DNA of 64,000 bases, from contig NZ_JAMJXC010000008.1 of assembly GCF_023571765.1 (NCBI RefSeq), positions 178,178 through 242,177 of the forward strand, read 5' to 3'. The position numbers and the translations under genes are program-made. The stretch comes from Xanthobacter aminoxidans (GTDB lineage Bacteria; Pseudomonadota; Alphaproteobacteria; Rhizobiales; Xanthobacteraceae). Numbering within the stretch: position 1 is the stretch's first letter; every line of letters starts with the position of its first letter. The notes beneath the pieces are model-generated. The model was not told where the DNA came from. It was given only the letters and a program-made list of their open reading frames with translations, and did no database searches. Shown in pieces: positions 26,812-35,472 of the stretch.

Positions 26812-27363
26812 CTAGGCCTGATGTGCCGAGCCGAGGGCACGCGCAGGCGCCGCAACGCCGTGTGGCGTGCGGGCCATCTGTTCCGACCTCCAGCGATGCG
26901 GGGTCGTGGCGGCGAAACGCCGGAAGACGGTGGTGAAGTGGGCCTGGGTCTGGAAGCCGACGCTGAAGGCGACCTGCGCCAGCGGCTCATCGCTTTCCAT
27001 CATGAGCTTCTGGGCGCGCTCCACGCGCAGCCGCAGCAGGTATTCGTGCGGCTTGGCGCCCGTCGAGATGCGGAATTGCGCGGCGAAATGCATCCGGCTG
27101 AGCCCCGCAACGCGGGCCATCTCGGCGAGCGTTAGGGCCTCCCAATAGTGCTCCTCCATGAAGGACAGCACCCGCTTGAGGCGCCACGCCACCAGTCCGG
27201 ACCGGGCGCGCGCCGGCTTCGGAGCCTGCGTCGGCGTGGCGTGCTCATCGGGAGCGGTGTGCGGGGCGAGCAGCCCGAGACGCCGGACCTCGGCATTGAG
27301 GTCCGCATGGGCCTGCGCCGGAAGTACGGCGTCTGCGGCGGATGGCGCGGCATGGAACGACAT
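26812..27363 (-). CDS. AraC-family transcriptional regulator
   Basis: The protein has about 183 residues if it starts at the ATG at 27363; the frame is open to 27546. The last 110 residues form the AraC double helix-turn-helix: LTLAEMARVAGLSRMHFAAQFRISTGAKPHEYLLRLRVERAQKLM and LAQVAFSVGFQTQAHFTTVFRRFAATTPHRWR. The N-terminal part is short, without the cupin sensor of AraC proper, and resembles the MarA/SoxS-plus-linker group. It is divergent from the sensor kinase at 27795 with a gap of over 400 bases. Its targets are not evident; the neighbouring exported protein or the kinase operon are candidates. Confidence 0.85.
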   Translation of the reverse strand: MSFHAAPSAADAVLPAQAHADLNAEVRRLGLLAPHTAPDEHATPTQAPKPARARSGLVAWRLKRVLSFMEEHYWEALTLAEMARVAGLSRMHFAAQFRISTGAKPHEYLLRLRVERAQKLMMESDEPLAQVAFSVGFQTQAHFTTVFRRFAATTPHRWRSEQMARTPHGVAAPARALGSAHQA

Positions 27364-27794
27364 GCTGGAGACCCCGAATGCTGAAGGGCGGTTCAGCGCA
27401 GTTCCTCCGTGCAGCCCGGACCGGCACCGGCGCACGAGCTGCTGCACCGAGCCGTTCCGGCGGAAAGACTTGCGCTTCGCCGATTGGAGACCCAGCATCC
27501 GCGACCGGCGTCTTTTGCTCCATTCTACTTGGGGTTCGGCGCTCATATGATCGGGTGCGCGCGGGCATACCTTGGTATAGGCGGCTAGACTTTGCGTTTA
27601 GCGGGCTTGAGCCGACCGCCCGTTTTTGCTGCACTACTGCCTCGCGAGCCGGCAAACGCGCCGTTCAAACTGGCAAGATCGAGGTATATGTCGGTGATAC
27701 CGAAGCACGACGCCGGGCAGCCGGCAGCCGCACAACAGACGTCCGACCGCTGCGCTCCGGCACATCGCCAGGCGCAAACCACACTCTCGAGGGC
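27364..27794. other. Divergent intergenic region, no clear gene
   Basis: About 430 bases separate the AraC gene from the sensor kinase. The AraC frame extends into it to 27546 and the kinase frame is open across it, but both extensions are low in family features. It probably holds both promoters. I see no strong palindrome or RNA structure. Confidence 0.4.
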
Positions 27795-29297
27795 ATGATG
27801 TCGGGTCTGGCCGGTCCCTTGTCCAGCAACAGTGCGGATGCCCCCGCCCGGGGGTGGACCGGCTGGGTCCTTGTCGCACTGCTGTGTCTCTCGATCTTCC
27901 TGGTGGATACGCTCTCGCCGCTCGACATGGCCATTGCCGTGCTCTACGTGGTCGTTGTGCTCTTGAGCGCGGGCCTGTTCGGGCGCACGGGGCTGCTGGT
28001 CGTCGCCGGGGCCTGCGTGATGCTGACGATGTTGAGCTTCGTCATCATGCACGCCACGGACTACAACATCTCCTCCACCATGCGGTGCTTCGTCAGCGTC
28101 GCCGCCATCACCGTCACCACCGTTCTCTCGCTGCGCAACCAGCAGGCCACGGGCGCGCTGAGGGAACAGGCCGCCCTGCTCGATCTCTCCCACGATGCCA
28201 TCTTCGTGCGGAACCTCGCCGACACGATCGTCTACTGGAACCACGGCGCCGAGCAGCTTTACGGCTGGACCCGGGCCGAGGCCCTGGGGCAGCAGGCCGG
28301 CGCGCTGCTGAAGACCGTCTTTCCCTCCTCCCGCGCGGACATCATGGGCATCCTGCTCAAGACCGGGCAATGGGAGGGCGAGATCGTCCAGACCACCCGC
28401 GACGGGCGCAAGCTGGTCTGCACGAGCCGCTGGTCGCTCCAGCGCGATGTGCGCGCGCGGCCCATGGGCACCATGGAGACCAACCACGACATCACCGAGC
28501 GGCAGAAGGCCGAGCAGGAGCTGAATCAGGTCCGCAGCGACCTTGCCCATGTCACCCGCGTCAGCACCATGGGCGAACTCACCGCCTCCATCGCCCACGA
28601 GGTCAACCAGCCGCTCGCGGCGGTGGTAACCAATGGCGAGGCCTGCCTGCGGTGGCTGCGCCGTCCGGTGGCCGACCTCGGCGAGGCGGCAGCCTCCGTC
28701 ACCCGCATGATCGCCAACGCCCGCCGCGCGAGCGAGGTGGTGGAGCGGCTGCGCGCCTTCGCCCGGCGCGGAGAACCGCTGCGCGACGCGCTCGACAGCG
28801 CCGAGCTGGTGGAGGATTGCGTGCTGCTGCTGGAGCGGGAGCTGTCGAACCACCGCGTCAGGCTCGAACTCGCCCTCACTCCCGATTTGCCGCGCATCGA
28901 AGGCGACCGCATCCAACTGCAACAGGTGCTCATCAATCTGGTCCTCAACGCCATCCAGGCCATGGACGAGGTGCCCGAGGGCCAGCGTGTCCTGAACATC
29001 CGCAACGCGATCGAAACACCGCCGTGGTCGATGGACGGCGCTGCGGAGCTGACCATTTTCGTGCGCGATACTGGACCGGGGATCTCGCCGGACGTGTTCG
29101 CCTCCCTGTTCTCGCCCTTCGTTTCCACGAAGCAGGATGGGATGGGCCTCGGCCTCTCCGTCTCCCGCTCGATCGCGCAGGCCCATGGCGGCCGGATCGA
29201 CGCCACGCCTCACCCCGAGGGGGGAATGTGCTTCACCCTCACCATGCCCCTTGCGAGCACGCCCCCCTCTTCCAACACCAGGGACAACCGCCCGTGA
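27795..29297 (+). CDS. Membrane sensor histidine kinase with PAS domain
   Basis: The protein has 500 residues from the ATG at 27795 (27798 is also possible). Four membrane helices occupy about residues 22-113 with very short loops. A PAS domain follows (LLDLSHDAIFVRNLADTIVYWN, about 125-245), then the dimerisation helix with phospho-acceptor His268 in SIAHEVNQPLAAV. The ATPase domain has NLVLNAIQAM, DTGPGISPDV and GMGLGLSVSRSIAQAHGG. The HEVNQPL type is shared with FixL/DctB-like kinases and with the giant kinase at 52993. Its stop overlaps the start of a FixJ-like response regulator, its obvious partner. The signal is unknown. Confidence 0.93.
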   Translation: MMSGLAGPLSSNSADAPARGWTGWVLVALLCLSIFLVDTLSPLDMAIAVLYVVVVLLSAGLFGRTGLLVVAGACVMLTMLSFVIMHATDYNISSTMRCFVSVAAITVTTVLSLRNQQATGALREQAALLDLSHDAIFVRNLADTIVYWNHGAEQLYGWTRAEALGQQAGALLKTVFPSSRADIMGILLKTGQWEGEIVQTTRDGRKLVCTSRWSLQRDVRARPMGTMETNHDITERQKAEQELNQVRSDLAHVTRVSTMGELTASIAHEVNQPLAAVVTNGEACLRWLRRPVADLGEAAASVTRMIANARRASEVVERLRAFARRGEPLRDALDSAELVEDCVLLLERELSNHRVRLELALTPDLPRIEGDRIQLQQVLINLVLNAIQAMDEVPEGQRVLNIRNAIETPPWSMDGAAELTIFVRDTGPGISPDVFASLFSPFVSTKQDGMGLGLSVSRSIAQAHGGRIDATPHPEGGMCFTLTMPLASTPPSSNTRDNRP

Positions 29298-29947
29298 CCA
29301 GTCGACCGCTGACCCGCCCGGCGCAGCCCCCGAGCGCCCCCATCGTGATCGTCGTGGACGATGACGCCAGCCTGCGCGACGCGCTGTCCAGCCTGTTCCG
29401 CTCCATCGGCCTCGAGGTGGCGCTCTTCGCCTCCGCCGCCGAGCTTCTGGCCGCCAAGCTGCCGGATGCGCCGCGCTGCCTGGTGCTGGATATCCGCCTG
29501 CCGGGCGTGAGCGGGCTCGACTTCCAGGCGCAGCTGGCACGCTCGGACATAGAGCTGCCCATCATCTTCATGACCGGGCATGGCGACATTCCCATGAGCG
29601 TGCGCGCCATGAAGGCAGGCGCGGTCGACTTCCTCACCAAGCCGTTCCGCGATCAGGACATGCTGGATGCGGTCTCCGCCGCCATCGAGATCGACCGGGG
29701 CCGCCGCGCCGAGCGCGCCTCCTCCTCGAAGCTGCGCGCGCTTTACGACACATTGACCGAGCGCGAGCGGCAAATCATGGCGCTGGTGACCTCCGGCCTC
29801 ATGAACAAGCAGGTCGCCGCCGAGGTGGGACTGAGTGAAATTACCGTGAAAATTCATCGCGGTAACGTCATGCGCAAGATGGAGGCCCACTCCCTCGCGG
29901 ATCTGGTCCGGATGGCGGAGGCCCTGGGGCTCAGTGCGAAAAGCTAG
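29294..29947 (+). CDS. FixJ/NarL-type response regulator
   Basis: The protein has 217 residues from the GTG at 29294, overlapping the kinase stop by four bases. The receiver domain has Asp22-24 (VVDDD), phosphorylation site Asp66 (LVLDIRLPG), the switch threonine in FMTGHGD and the lysine in FLTKPF. A LuxR-type helix-turn-helix follows (LTERERQIMALVTSGLMNKQVAAEVGLSEITVKIHRGNVMRKM). It is the cognate regulator of the PAS kinase and should activate transcription when phosphorylated. The likely targets are nearby genes, but no binding site could be assigned. Confidence 0.93.
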   Translation: MTSRPLTRPAQPPSAPIVIVVDDDASLRDALSSLFRSIGLEVALFASAAELLAAKLPDAPRCLVLDIRLPGVSGLDFQAQLARSDIELPIIFMTGHGDIPMSVRAMKAGAVDFLTKPFRDQDMLDAVSAAIEIDRGRRAERASSSKLRALYDTLTERERQIMALVTSGLMNKQVAAEVGLSEITVKIHRGNVMRKMEAHSLADLVRMAEALGLSAKS

Positions 29948-30052
29948 AGTTGCAAACGTCTGTATGATTACGGGTTGGGCAGGCGGCAGGCTATATAGGG
30001 TCAGACCGGCGCGTCATCGCGTGCCGAATGATTGCACGTCGAGGTGCCCCGA

Positions 30053-30433
30053 GTGTCACGCGCGCCAACCATAACGATTATCGATGACGACGAATCCGTT
30101 CGCGTCGCTACGGAAAGTCTCGTCCGCTCCCTTGGGTTCGGCGCGCGATCCTTCGCGTCCGCCGAGGACTTCCTCGGCTCCACGGAGCGCAGCAGGACCG
30201 CGTGCGTCATCACCGACGTCCAGATGCCGGGCATGAGCGGCGTCGAGCTTCAGAGCCGGCTGCGCGCCGAAGGCGACCCGGTGCCGCTGATCTTCATCAC
30301 CGCCTTTCCCGAGGATCGCATCCGCCGGCAGGTGGACGCGGCCGGCGCCTTCGGCTTCCTGGCCAAGCCGTTCGACGGGAACGAAATGATCGATTGCATC
30401 GATCGCGCGCTGCAGGCCTCCCCGCGCCGCTGA
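30053..30433 (+). CDS. Single-domain response regulator (orphan receiver)
   Basis: The protein has 126 residues from a GTG at 30053; GTG 30044 and TTG 30032 are in frame as alternatives. It consists only of a receiver domain: DDDE (11-14), phospho-acceptor Asp55 (VITDVQMPG), FITAFPE and the lysine in FLAKPFDG. The sequence follows the FixJ-like receiver pattern but the DNA-binding domain is absent. It lies 105 bases after the full response regulator on the same strand. Such lone receivers can act as phosphate sinks or as a second output of the same kinase. That role is inferred. Confidence 0.88.
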   Translation: MSRAPTITIIDDDESVRVATESLVRSLGFGARSFASAEDFLGSTERSRTACVITDVQMPGMSGVELQSRLRAEGDPVPLIFITAFPEDRIRRQVDAAGAFGFLAKPFDGNEMIDCIDRALQASPRR

Positions 30434-30718
30434 AGCGCCGACGCGCTCGCGGCCCTTCGCGCCCTGCCCCCTCTGCCCCTGGAATTGCGCTGCGGCGACC
30501 CTCACGGGTTCGCGCGCACGCGCGTGTGCGCCTTCGAGCCTGCGCACCGGCACCGACGCTGCCCCGATACCCTCGTATGATCCAGGCAAACGAGCGCCCA
30601 ATTCTTTCGTCCGGGCCCCGGTCCTATCGTGACCACCGTGACATTCACAGAGCGGTCGCCGCGGCATCTCAGCCACCTCCCGACCGCCCCCTACAGCTTT
30701 TCCATAAGGACGACACCC

Positions 30719-31234
30719 ATGGACAAGACCATTGCGAAACTGCGCCAGCAGGCGCCCCTGCGGACCCCCACCGACCTCGGCGAAGACGCCACCCGCGACA
30801 TCGCCGGCGCCCTCACCGTTCTTCTCGCCGACATGTTCGCGCTTTATCTGAAGACCAAGAACTTCCACTGGCACATGTCCGGTCCGCACTTTCGCGACTA
30901 CCATCTTCTGCTGGACGACCATGGCGACCAGATCTTCGCCACCACCGACGCCATCGCCGAACGGGCCCGCAAGGTGGGTGGCACGACGCTGCGGTCGGTG
31001 GGCCACATCGCGCGCCTCCAGCGGCTCCCCGACAATGACGCGGACTTCGTGACCGCCGAGGACATGCTGGCCGAGCTGGGCGAGGACAACAAACGCCTCA
31101 TCACCTTCCTGCGGGAAGCCCATGTCGTCTGCGAGAATTACAACGACGTCGCCACCACCAGCCTCATCGAGGTCTGGATCGACGAGGCCGAACGTCGCGT
31201 GTGGTTCCTCTTCGAAGCCACCCGCTCGCACTGA
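30719..31234 (+). CDS. dps: Dps-family DNA-binding ferritin-like protein
   Basis: The protein has 171 residues from the ATG at 30719 behind AAGGAC. The four-helix ferritin-like fold shows the Dps ferroxidase residues at the dimer interface in KNFHWHMSGPHFRDYHLLLDDHGDQIF: the histidine of FHWH and the aspartate/glutamate of DDHGDQIFATTDAIAE. Dps dodecamers oxidise Fe(II) with peroxide, store iron and coat DNA during stress. The N-terminus is short with a few lysines (MDKTIAKLRQQ). It is the last gene of the signalling block and ends at a strong terminator; regulation by the adjacent two-component system is possible. Confidence 0.94.
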   Translation: MDKTIAKLRQQAPLRTPTDLGEDATRDIAGALTVLLADMFALYLKTKNFHWHMSGPHFRDYHLLLDDHGDQIFATTDAIAERARKVGGTTLRSVGHIARLQRLPDNDADFVTAEDMLAELGEDNKRLITFLREAHVVCENYNDVATTSLIEVWIDEAERRVWFLFEATRSH

Positions 31235-31263
31235 CCTCTCCCTCCCCTTCCTCCCCGCCTGAA

Positions 31264-31291
31264 CCCGCCGGCCAAGCCGGCGGGCTTTTTT
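31264..31291 (+). terminator. Intrinsic terminator of dps
   Basis: A 9-base perfect stem CCCGCCGGC/GCCGGCGGG with a 3-base loop is followed by C and six T residues, 30 bases after the dps stop. Confidence 0.92.
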
Positions 31292-31355
31292 GTGCGCGCC
31301 GCCCCGGATAGAGCGAAGAGCCGGTCTTCCAGCGCATCCGCCCGCACAAAGCGAG

Positions 31356-31386
31356 AAGGCCGGCGCCCTCAGGGGACGCCGGCCTT
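31356..31386 (-). terminator. Hairpin after small exported protein gene
   Basis: A 10-base perfect stem (31356-31365 with 31377-31386) lies 24 bases downstream of the minus-strand gene ending at 31411. The minus-strand continuation has few T residues, so it is a weak intrinsic terminator. Confidence 0.6.
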
Positions 31387-31410
31387 TCGTTGCAGCGCAC
31401 GTCGGGTGGT

Positions 31411-31698
31411 TCACGCCCCCGGGGAAGTGGCATCCTGGGCCGGGCCCCAGTGGGAGTCGGGCTGGGCCGGCTGGCCGATGAACGGGCGGGCGGAATTCAT
31501 GGCCCGCAGCTTGGCGGCGGAGGGCTGCTGGAAGATGTCGAACGGCTGGACCACGGTACCCAACTGGGCATCGAAGAAGGTGGTCTCGCCGCGCGCCTCG
31601 GTGGGGAAGCTGGTGTCGGCGCGGGCGGTGCCCGCAACACCGGCCACCACGAAGGCGAGAGCACCGAACGCCATGATGAACTTAGAATTCGCAGTCAT
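31411..31698 (-). CDS. Small exported protein (unrecognised), similar in design to the one at 26270
   Basis: The protein has 95 residues from the ATG at 31698, directly behind a perfect AGGAGG site. A Sec signal peptide (FIMAFGALAFVVAGVAG, cleavage likely after ARA) precedes a mature chain of about 69 residues. The tail ARPFIGQPAQ and HWGPAQDATSPGA resembles the tail of the protein at 26270 (ERPFEIGNAQSGPAHDADDN). Both genes encode 95 residues and flank the kinase-regulator-Dps block. No known domain is recognised. The strong ribosome site suggests high expression. Confidence 0.72.
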   Translation of the reverse strand: MTANSKFIMAFGALAFVVAGVAGTARADTSFPTEARGETTFFDAQLGTVVQPFDIFQQPSAAKLRAMNSARPFIGQPAQPDSHWGPAQDATSPGA

Positions 31699-31831
31699 GA
31701 GAACCTCCTGTGTTTTCGATGATTTAGTTTTACATTCCGCGGCCTTCGCCGGTATCGAACTCAAATTCATTCCATGAATATCGATGTTTCGCCAGACTAT
31801 ACGTCGGTTTACTTTTCGTCATTCCGCCCCC

Positions 31832-33472
31832 TCAACCATCGGCCATGCCGGGCGCGACGGGCAGGGCGACCTCCTCGGCATCGGTCTCCCGCAGCAGCTT
31901 GTGCGCCAGATCGATGGGGATGCGCCGGCGCTGGACGAGGCCGACGATGGATCGGCGCTCAGCCTGGATGGCGAGGAGATGCATCCGCCGCTCTTCCGGC
32001 CACGCGGCCGTTCCGCCATCGACGCCCTCGGCCTGAAGCTGGGCGAGGCGATGCCGGTAATGGTCGGCGACGATGGCGGCGACGGTCGGCGTGTCGGCCC
32101 CGGCCGTCTGCGTCTCGGCCGTCTCTGCGAGCGCGTCCAGGGCGGCCTGCAGCGCCTCGGCACGGGCCTCGCGCTCCTGCGCCACATCGGCGACATCGGA
32201 CGGCACATCAATGCCCCGCAGGAGGATGGGCAGTGCCACGTTGGCGAGCGCCAGAGACACGAGAATGACCGCGGCGGCGATGAACACGGCAAGATCCCTT
32301 GCGGGAAAAGGCATGCCGCCCGTCAGGACCAGCGGCAGGCTGAGCGCGGCGGCGAGCGTGACCGCGCCGCGCACCCCGCCGAACGCCATCACCGCCACCA
32401 GGCGCCATCGGGGAATAGGGCGCGGCGCGCCGCTTTGCTCCCGGCTGGCGGGCCAGCAGCAGAGGGCGGCGAGCACCCACGCGAAGCGCAAGGCTGCGAG
32501 GGCGAGAACGGTTGCCGCCACATAGAGCCCGAGCCACCCCACGGCGTGATGTCCGCCCTCGGCGATGCTGCGCGCCGCGCCGCTGAGGATGCCCGGCATC
32601 TGCTCGCCCAGCAGCAGGAACATGACGCCGTTGAGGGTGAACTGCAGCGTCTCCCACACCGCGTTGCGCCGAAGGCGCGTGAGGGGCAGCGCGCGGCCGG
32701 ACACCTCGATGCGGCTCATCATCATGCCGGCGGCCACGGCCGCGAGCACGGCGGAGCTGCCGGCGGCTTCGGCCAGCAGATAGGCGCCGTAAGGAATGAG
32801 CAGGCTGATGAGGATCTGGCCGGAGGTGTCCTCGCCCACCCGGCGCACCATGAAGGCCTTGGCCGTGGCCACCATCCAGCTGAAGGCGATGCCGATGACG
32901 ATGCCGCCCCCGGCCGCCCAGACAAAGGCGGCGAGGGAATCGAGCACCGGCACCGTCCCCGTTACCACCGCAGCGATGGCGAGGCGCAGGCAGATCAGCG
33001 CGGCGGCATCGTTGAAAAGGGCTTCGCCCTCCAGCAGGCGCAGCACGCCGCGCGGAATGGGAATGTGCCGCGCCACCGCGCCGGCCGCCACCACATCGGT
33101 GGGGGACAGGACGGCGGCGAGCGCGAAGCACACGGCCAGCGGCATCGCCGGGATGAGCCAATGGAGCATCAGGCCCACGCAGCCGACCGTGGCCACCACC
33201 AGCCCCAGCGCCATGGACAGGATGAGCGGAGCGTTCGCCGAAAGGTCCGTCTTGGACACGCGCCACCCGTCGAAGAACAGGAGCGGCGGCAGGAAGATGA
33301 GGAAGAACTGATCCGGCTTCAGCGGCGCGCCGAGGCTGGTGACGGAGCCGATGGCGGCGCCCACCGCAACCTGAATGAGGGGCAGCGCCAAGCGGTCGCC
33401 CAACACGCGGCCCATCCAGTTGGTGAGGACCACGCCGGCAAGCAGCACGAGGATGTAGCGAATGTCGGTCAT
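31832..33472 (-). CDS. Na+/H+ antiporter, CPA1 (NhaP-like) family
   Basis: The protein has 546 residues from the ATG at 33472; a GTG pair just upstream is possible. About twelve membrane helices cover the first 410 residues, with CPA1 motifs FLPPLLFFDGWRVSK, the ion-site helix ALAAVLSPTDVVAAGAV, EGEALFNDAAALI and FGGVRGAVTLAAAL. A cytoplasmic tail of about 130 residues, rich in alanine, glutamate and arginine, follows. The transporter exchanges cytoplasmic Na+ (or K+) for protons to control pH and salt. It is separated by 154 bases from the upstream hydrolase gene and probably has its own promoter. Confidence 0.92.
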   Translation of the reverse strand: MTDIRYILVLLAGVVLTNWMGRVLGDRLALPLIQVAVGAAIGSVTSLGAPLKPDQFFLIFLPPLLFFDGWRVSKTDLSANAPLILSMALGLVVATVGCVGLMLHWLIPAMPLAVCFALAAVLSPTDVVAAGAVARHIPIPRGVLRLLEGEALFNDAAALICLRLAIAAVVTGTVPVLDSLAAFVWAAGGGIVIGIAFSWMVATAKAFMVRRVGEDTSGQILISLLIPYGAYLLAEAAGSSAVLAAVAAGMMMSRIEVSGRALPLTRLRRNAVWETLQFTLNGVMFLLLGEQMPGILSGAARSIAEGGHHAVGWLGLYVAATVLALAALRFAWVLAALCCWPASREQSGAPRPIPRWRLVAVMAFGGVRGAVTLAAALSLPLVLTGGMPFPARDLAVFIAAAVILVSLALANVALPILLRGIDVPSDVADVAQEREARAEALQAALDALAETAETQTAGADTPTVAAIVADHYRHRLAQLQAEGVDGGTAAWPEERRMHLLAIQAERRSIVGLVQRRRIPIDLAHKLLRETDAEEVALPVAPGMADG

Positions 33473-33577
33473 GCGCACCACCGCCCTGTCTCGGCGCCGT
33501 GCGCACGCGGCGCGTGCGTGGGCGCGCTCACGTTCCAGATCTTCGTCGGACGTCTCGTCCGCCCGCGGGAGCGGACG

Positions 33578-33613
33578 GCAGCGCCGGTGCGGGACCCCCG
33601 CAACCGGCGCTGC
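33578..33613 (-). terminator. Hairpin after alpha/beta hydrolase gene
   Basis: An 11-base perfect stem GCAGCGCCGGT/ACCGGCGCTGC spans 33578-33588 and 33603-33613, with a GC-rich inner loop. It lies 14 bases past the stop of the minus-strand hydrolase. A T-run is missing. Confidence 0.55.
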
Positions 33614-33626
33614 GCGCGTCAGCCCG

Positions 33627-34463
33627 TCAGGCCTTCACGAAGGCGAGCAGATCGGGATTGATGACGTCGGCGTGGACGGTCAGCATGCCGTGGGGATAGC
33701 CGGCATAGACCTTCAGCGTGCCGTTCTTCAGCAGCTTCACGCTCAGCCGGGCCGCATCATCGATGGGCACCACCTGGTCGGCATCCCCGTGCATGACGAG
33801 GGTCGGCACGGTGATGAGCTTGAGATCCTCGGTCTGGTCGGTCTCGGAGAAGGCCTTGATGCCGTCATAGTGCGCCTTCGCGCCGCCGGTCATGCCCTGG
33901 CGCCACCAATTCTGGATCACGCCCGGCACCGGCGTCGCGCCGGGCAGGTTGAAGCCGTAGAAGGGGCCGGACGCCACGTCCATGAAGAACTGGGAGCGGT
34001 TGGCCGCGAGCGCGGAGCGGAAGCCGTCGAACACCTCGATGGGGGTGCCGCCGGGATTGGTCGCGGTCTTCACCATCAGCGGCGGCACGGCGCTCACCAG
34101 CACCGCCTTGGCCACGCGCCCCTGCGGCTGGCCGTGCCGCGCCACATAGCGCGCGACCTCGCCGCCGCCGGTGGAATGGCCGATATGCACGGCGTTGCGC
34201 AGGTCGAGATGCTCCATCACTGCGGCGGCGTCAGCGGCGTAATGGTCCATGTCGTGGCCGTCACTCACCTGCGCCGAGCGGCCATGCCCGCGCCGGTCGT
34301 GGGCGACGACCCGGAAGCCGTGCTGCAGGAAGAACAGGATCTGCGTATCCCAGTCGTCGGAGGAAAGCGGCCAGCCGTGATGGAAGACGATGGGCTGCGC
34401 CTCCTTCGGACCCCAGTCCTTGTAGAAGATGTCGACGCCGTCTTTGGTGGTGACGTAAGGCAT
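33627..34463 (-). CDS. Alpha/beta hydrolase, non-heme chloroperoxidase/arylesterase-like
   Basis: The protein has 278 residues from the ATG at 34463. It has the catalytic triad of the perhydrolase/esterase group: Ser97 in GHSTGGG, Asp229 in HGDADQVVP and His258 in YPHGM, and the oxyanion segment [11 protein letters not shown]. Family members (Pseudomonas fluorescens esterase, CpoA) hydrolyse esters and can form peracids that halogenate in vitro. No signal peptide is seen, so it is cytoplasmic. It is followed by an antiporter gene and preceded by a decayed lipase. The physiological ester is unknown. Confidence 0.92.
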   Translation of the reverse strand: MPYVTTKDGVDIFYKDWGPKEAQPIVFHHGWPLSSDDWDTQILFFLQHGFRVVAHDRRGHGRSAQVSDGHDMDHYAADAAAVMEHLDLRNAVHIGHSTGGGEVARYVARHGQPQGRVAKAVLVSAVPPLMVKTATNPGGTPIEVFDGFRSALAANRSQFFMDVASGPFYGFNLPGATPVPGVIQNWWRQGMTGGAKAHYDGIKAFSETDQTEDLKLITVPTLVMHGDADQVVPIDDAARLSVKLLKNGTLKVYAGYPHGMLTVHADVINPDLLAFVKA

Positions 34464-34651
34464 GGTCCTGTTCCTCTCGCTGTGTTCCAGGATGAATCTG
34501 TCCGTGACGGCAGGCAGGGCACAGCCTGAGATCCAGCACCGACACAAGATCACTCTAGAATAGGGAAAGGGAAAATGAGCTTATACGCGGGTATATTGAA
34601 TCGCATATCAATATAGGGGGCAGTTTCTCAGCATCCTCCATCCCGGCCAGC

Positions 34652-35433
34652 TCAGCGGCCGGCCCGCGAACAGCCGTTCGGTACGGGCGCGCCCGAAAGC
34701 CGTGCGAGAAGCCAGGACACGGCCATGGGCGACACGGCCTTGACCACCCCGCCATGGGACGCCCACGGCACTTCCACATAGGTGACGGATGTCCCGGCCC
34801 GGCACAGGCGGCTCACATAGTCCCGCGTGGTGGCCGGCTCCACGAGGGAATCGAGGCTCCCCTGCGCGAAGAACACGGGCACACCCTTCGGGTCCGGATT
34901 TGAATTGCGCGCGATCAGCTGATCCCAGCCGGGCCGCCGGTCGGCGGCGCCGCGCAGGAAGCCCGTCTGGGCATAGCCCAGCGCGGACAGGCCGAGCACC
35001 ACACCGCCGGCCGAGTCGAGGCTGCAATCGGCGGCGATCCCGTCCACGGTCCCGATCGCCTGCGGACGAACGATGCCGTCGAGCGGCAATCCATAGGCCT
35101 GGCCCCAGGACCACGCGGCGAAGGAGGCCACGACCTGCTCCGGCAGGGTGCCGATATCGTCGCGCAGCAGGCGACGCAGCTCCGTCGGCGCGGCCGCAGT
35201 GCGACGAGACCGGAAATCGCCACCGGGCGTCCGGCGTGATTGCGCGAGCGATAGATGATGCGATAGGCGGCGCCCGCGCCCGGCGGCGGCGGCACGGGCT
35301 CCGCCTTCAGGAGCGTGCCGGGCGGCCCCTGCCTCGCGCCATCCGGGATGGCGTAGAAGCTATCGGCGCAGAGGGCGCGCGCCGGCCACAGGGCGACGGC
35401 CAGAAGAAGGGCAAAACAGCATCCCGTGCGCAT
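34652..35433 (-). pseudogene. Secretory lipase-like gene, frameshifted and internally deleted
   Basis: Two frames on the minus strand together form a secretory lipase-like protein. The first (35433 down to about 35215) encodes a signal peptide (FALLLAVALWPARALC) and the N-terminal strand IIYRSRNHAGRPVAISGLVAL. The second frame (about 35210 to 34652) resumes with GTVDGIAADCSLDSAGG, then the acid/His part FFAQGSLDSLVEPATTRDY and VPWASHGGV. The family usually has about 400 residues with a GHSQGG nucleophile between these parts. Here only about 260 codons remain and that serine motif is missing. The gene is therefore dead. The call rests on shape and motifs, not on a search. Confidence 0.65.
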
Positions 35434-35472
35434 GGCGGCGCCTCCTTGACCCTTCTTCCGGCCAACGGCCGA

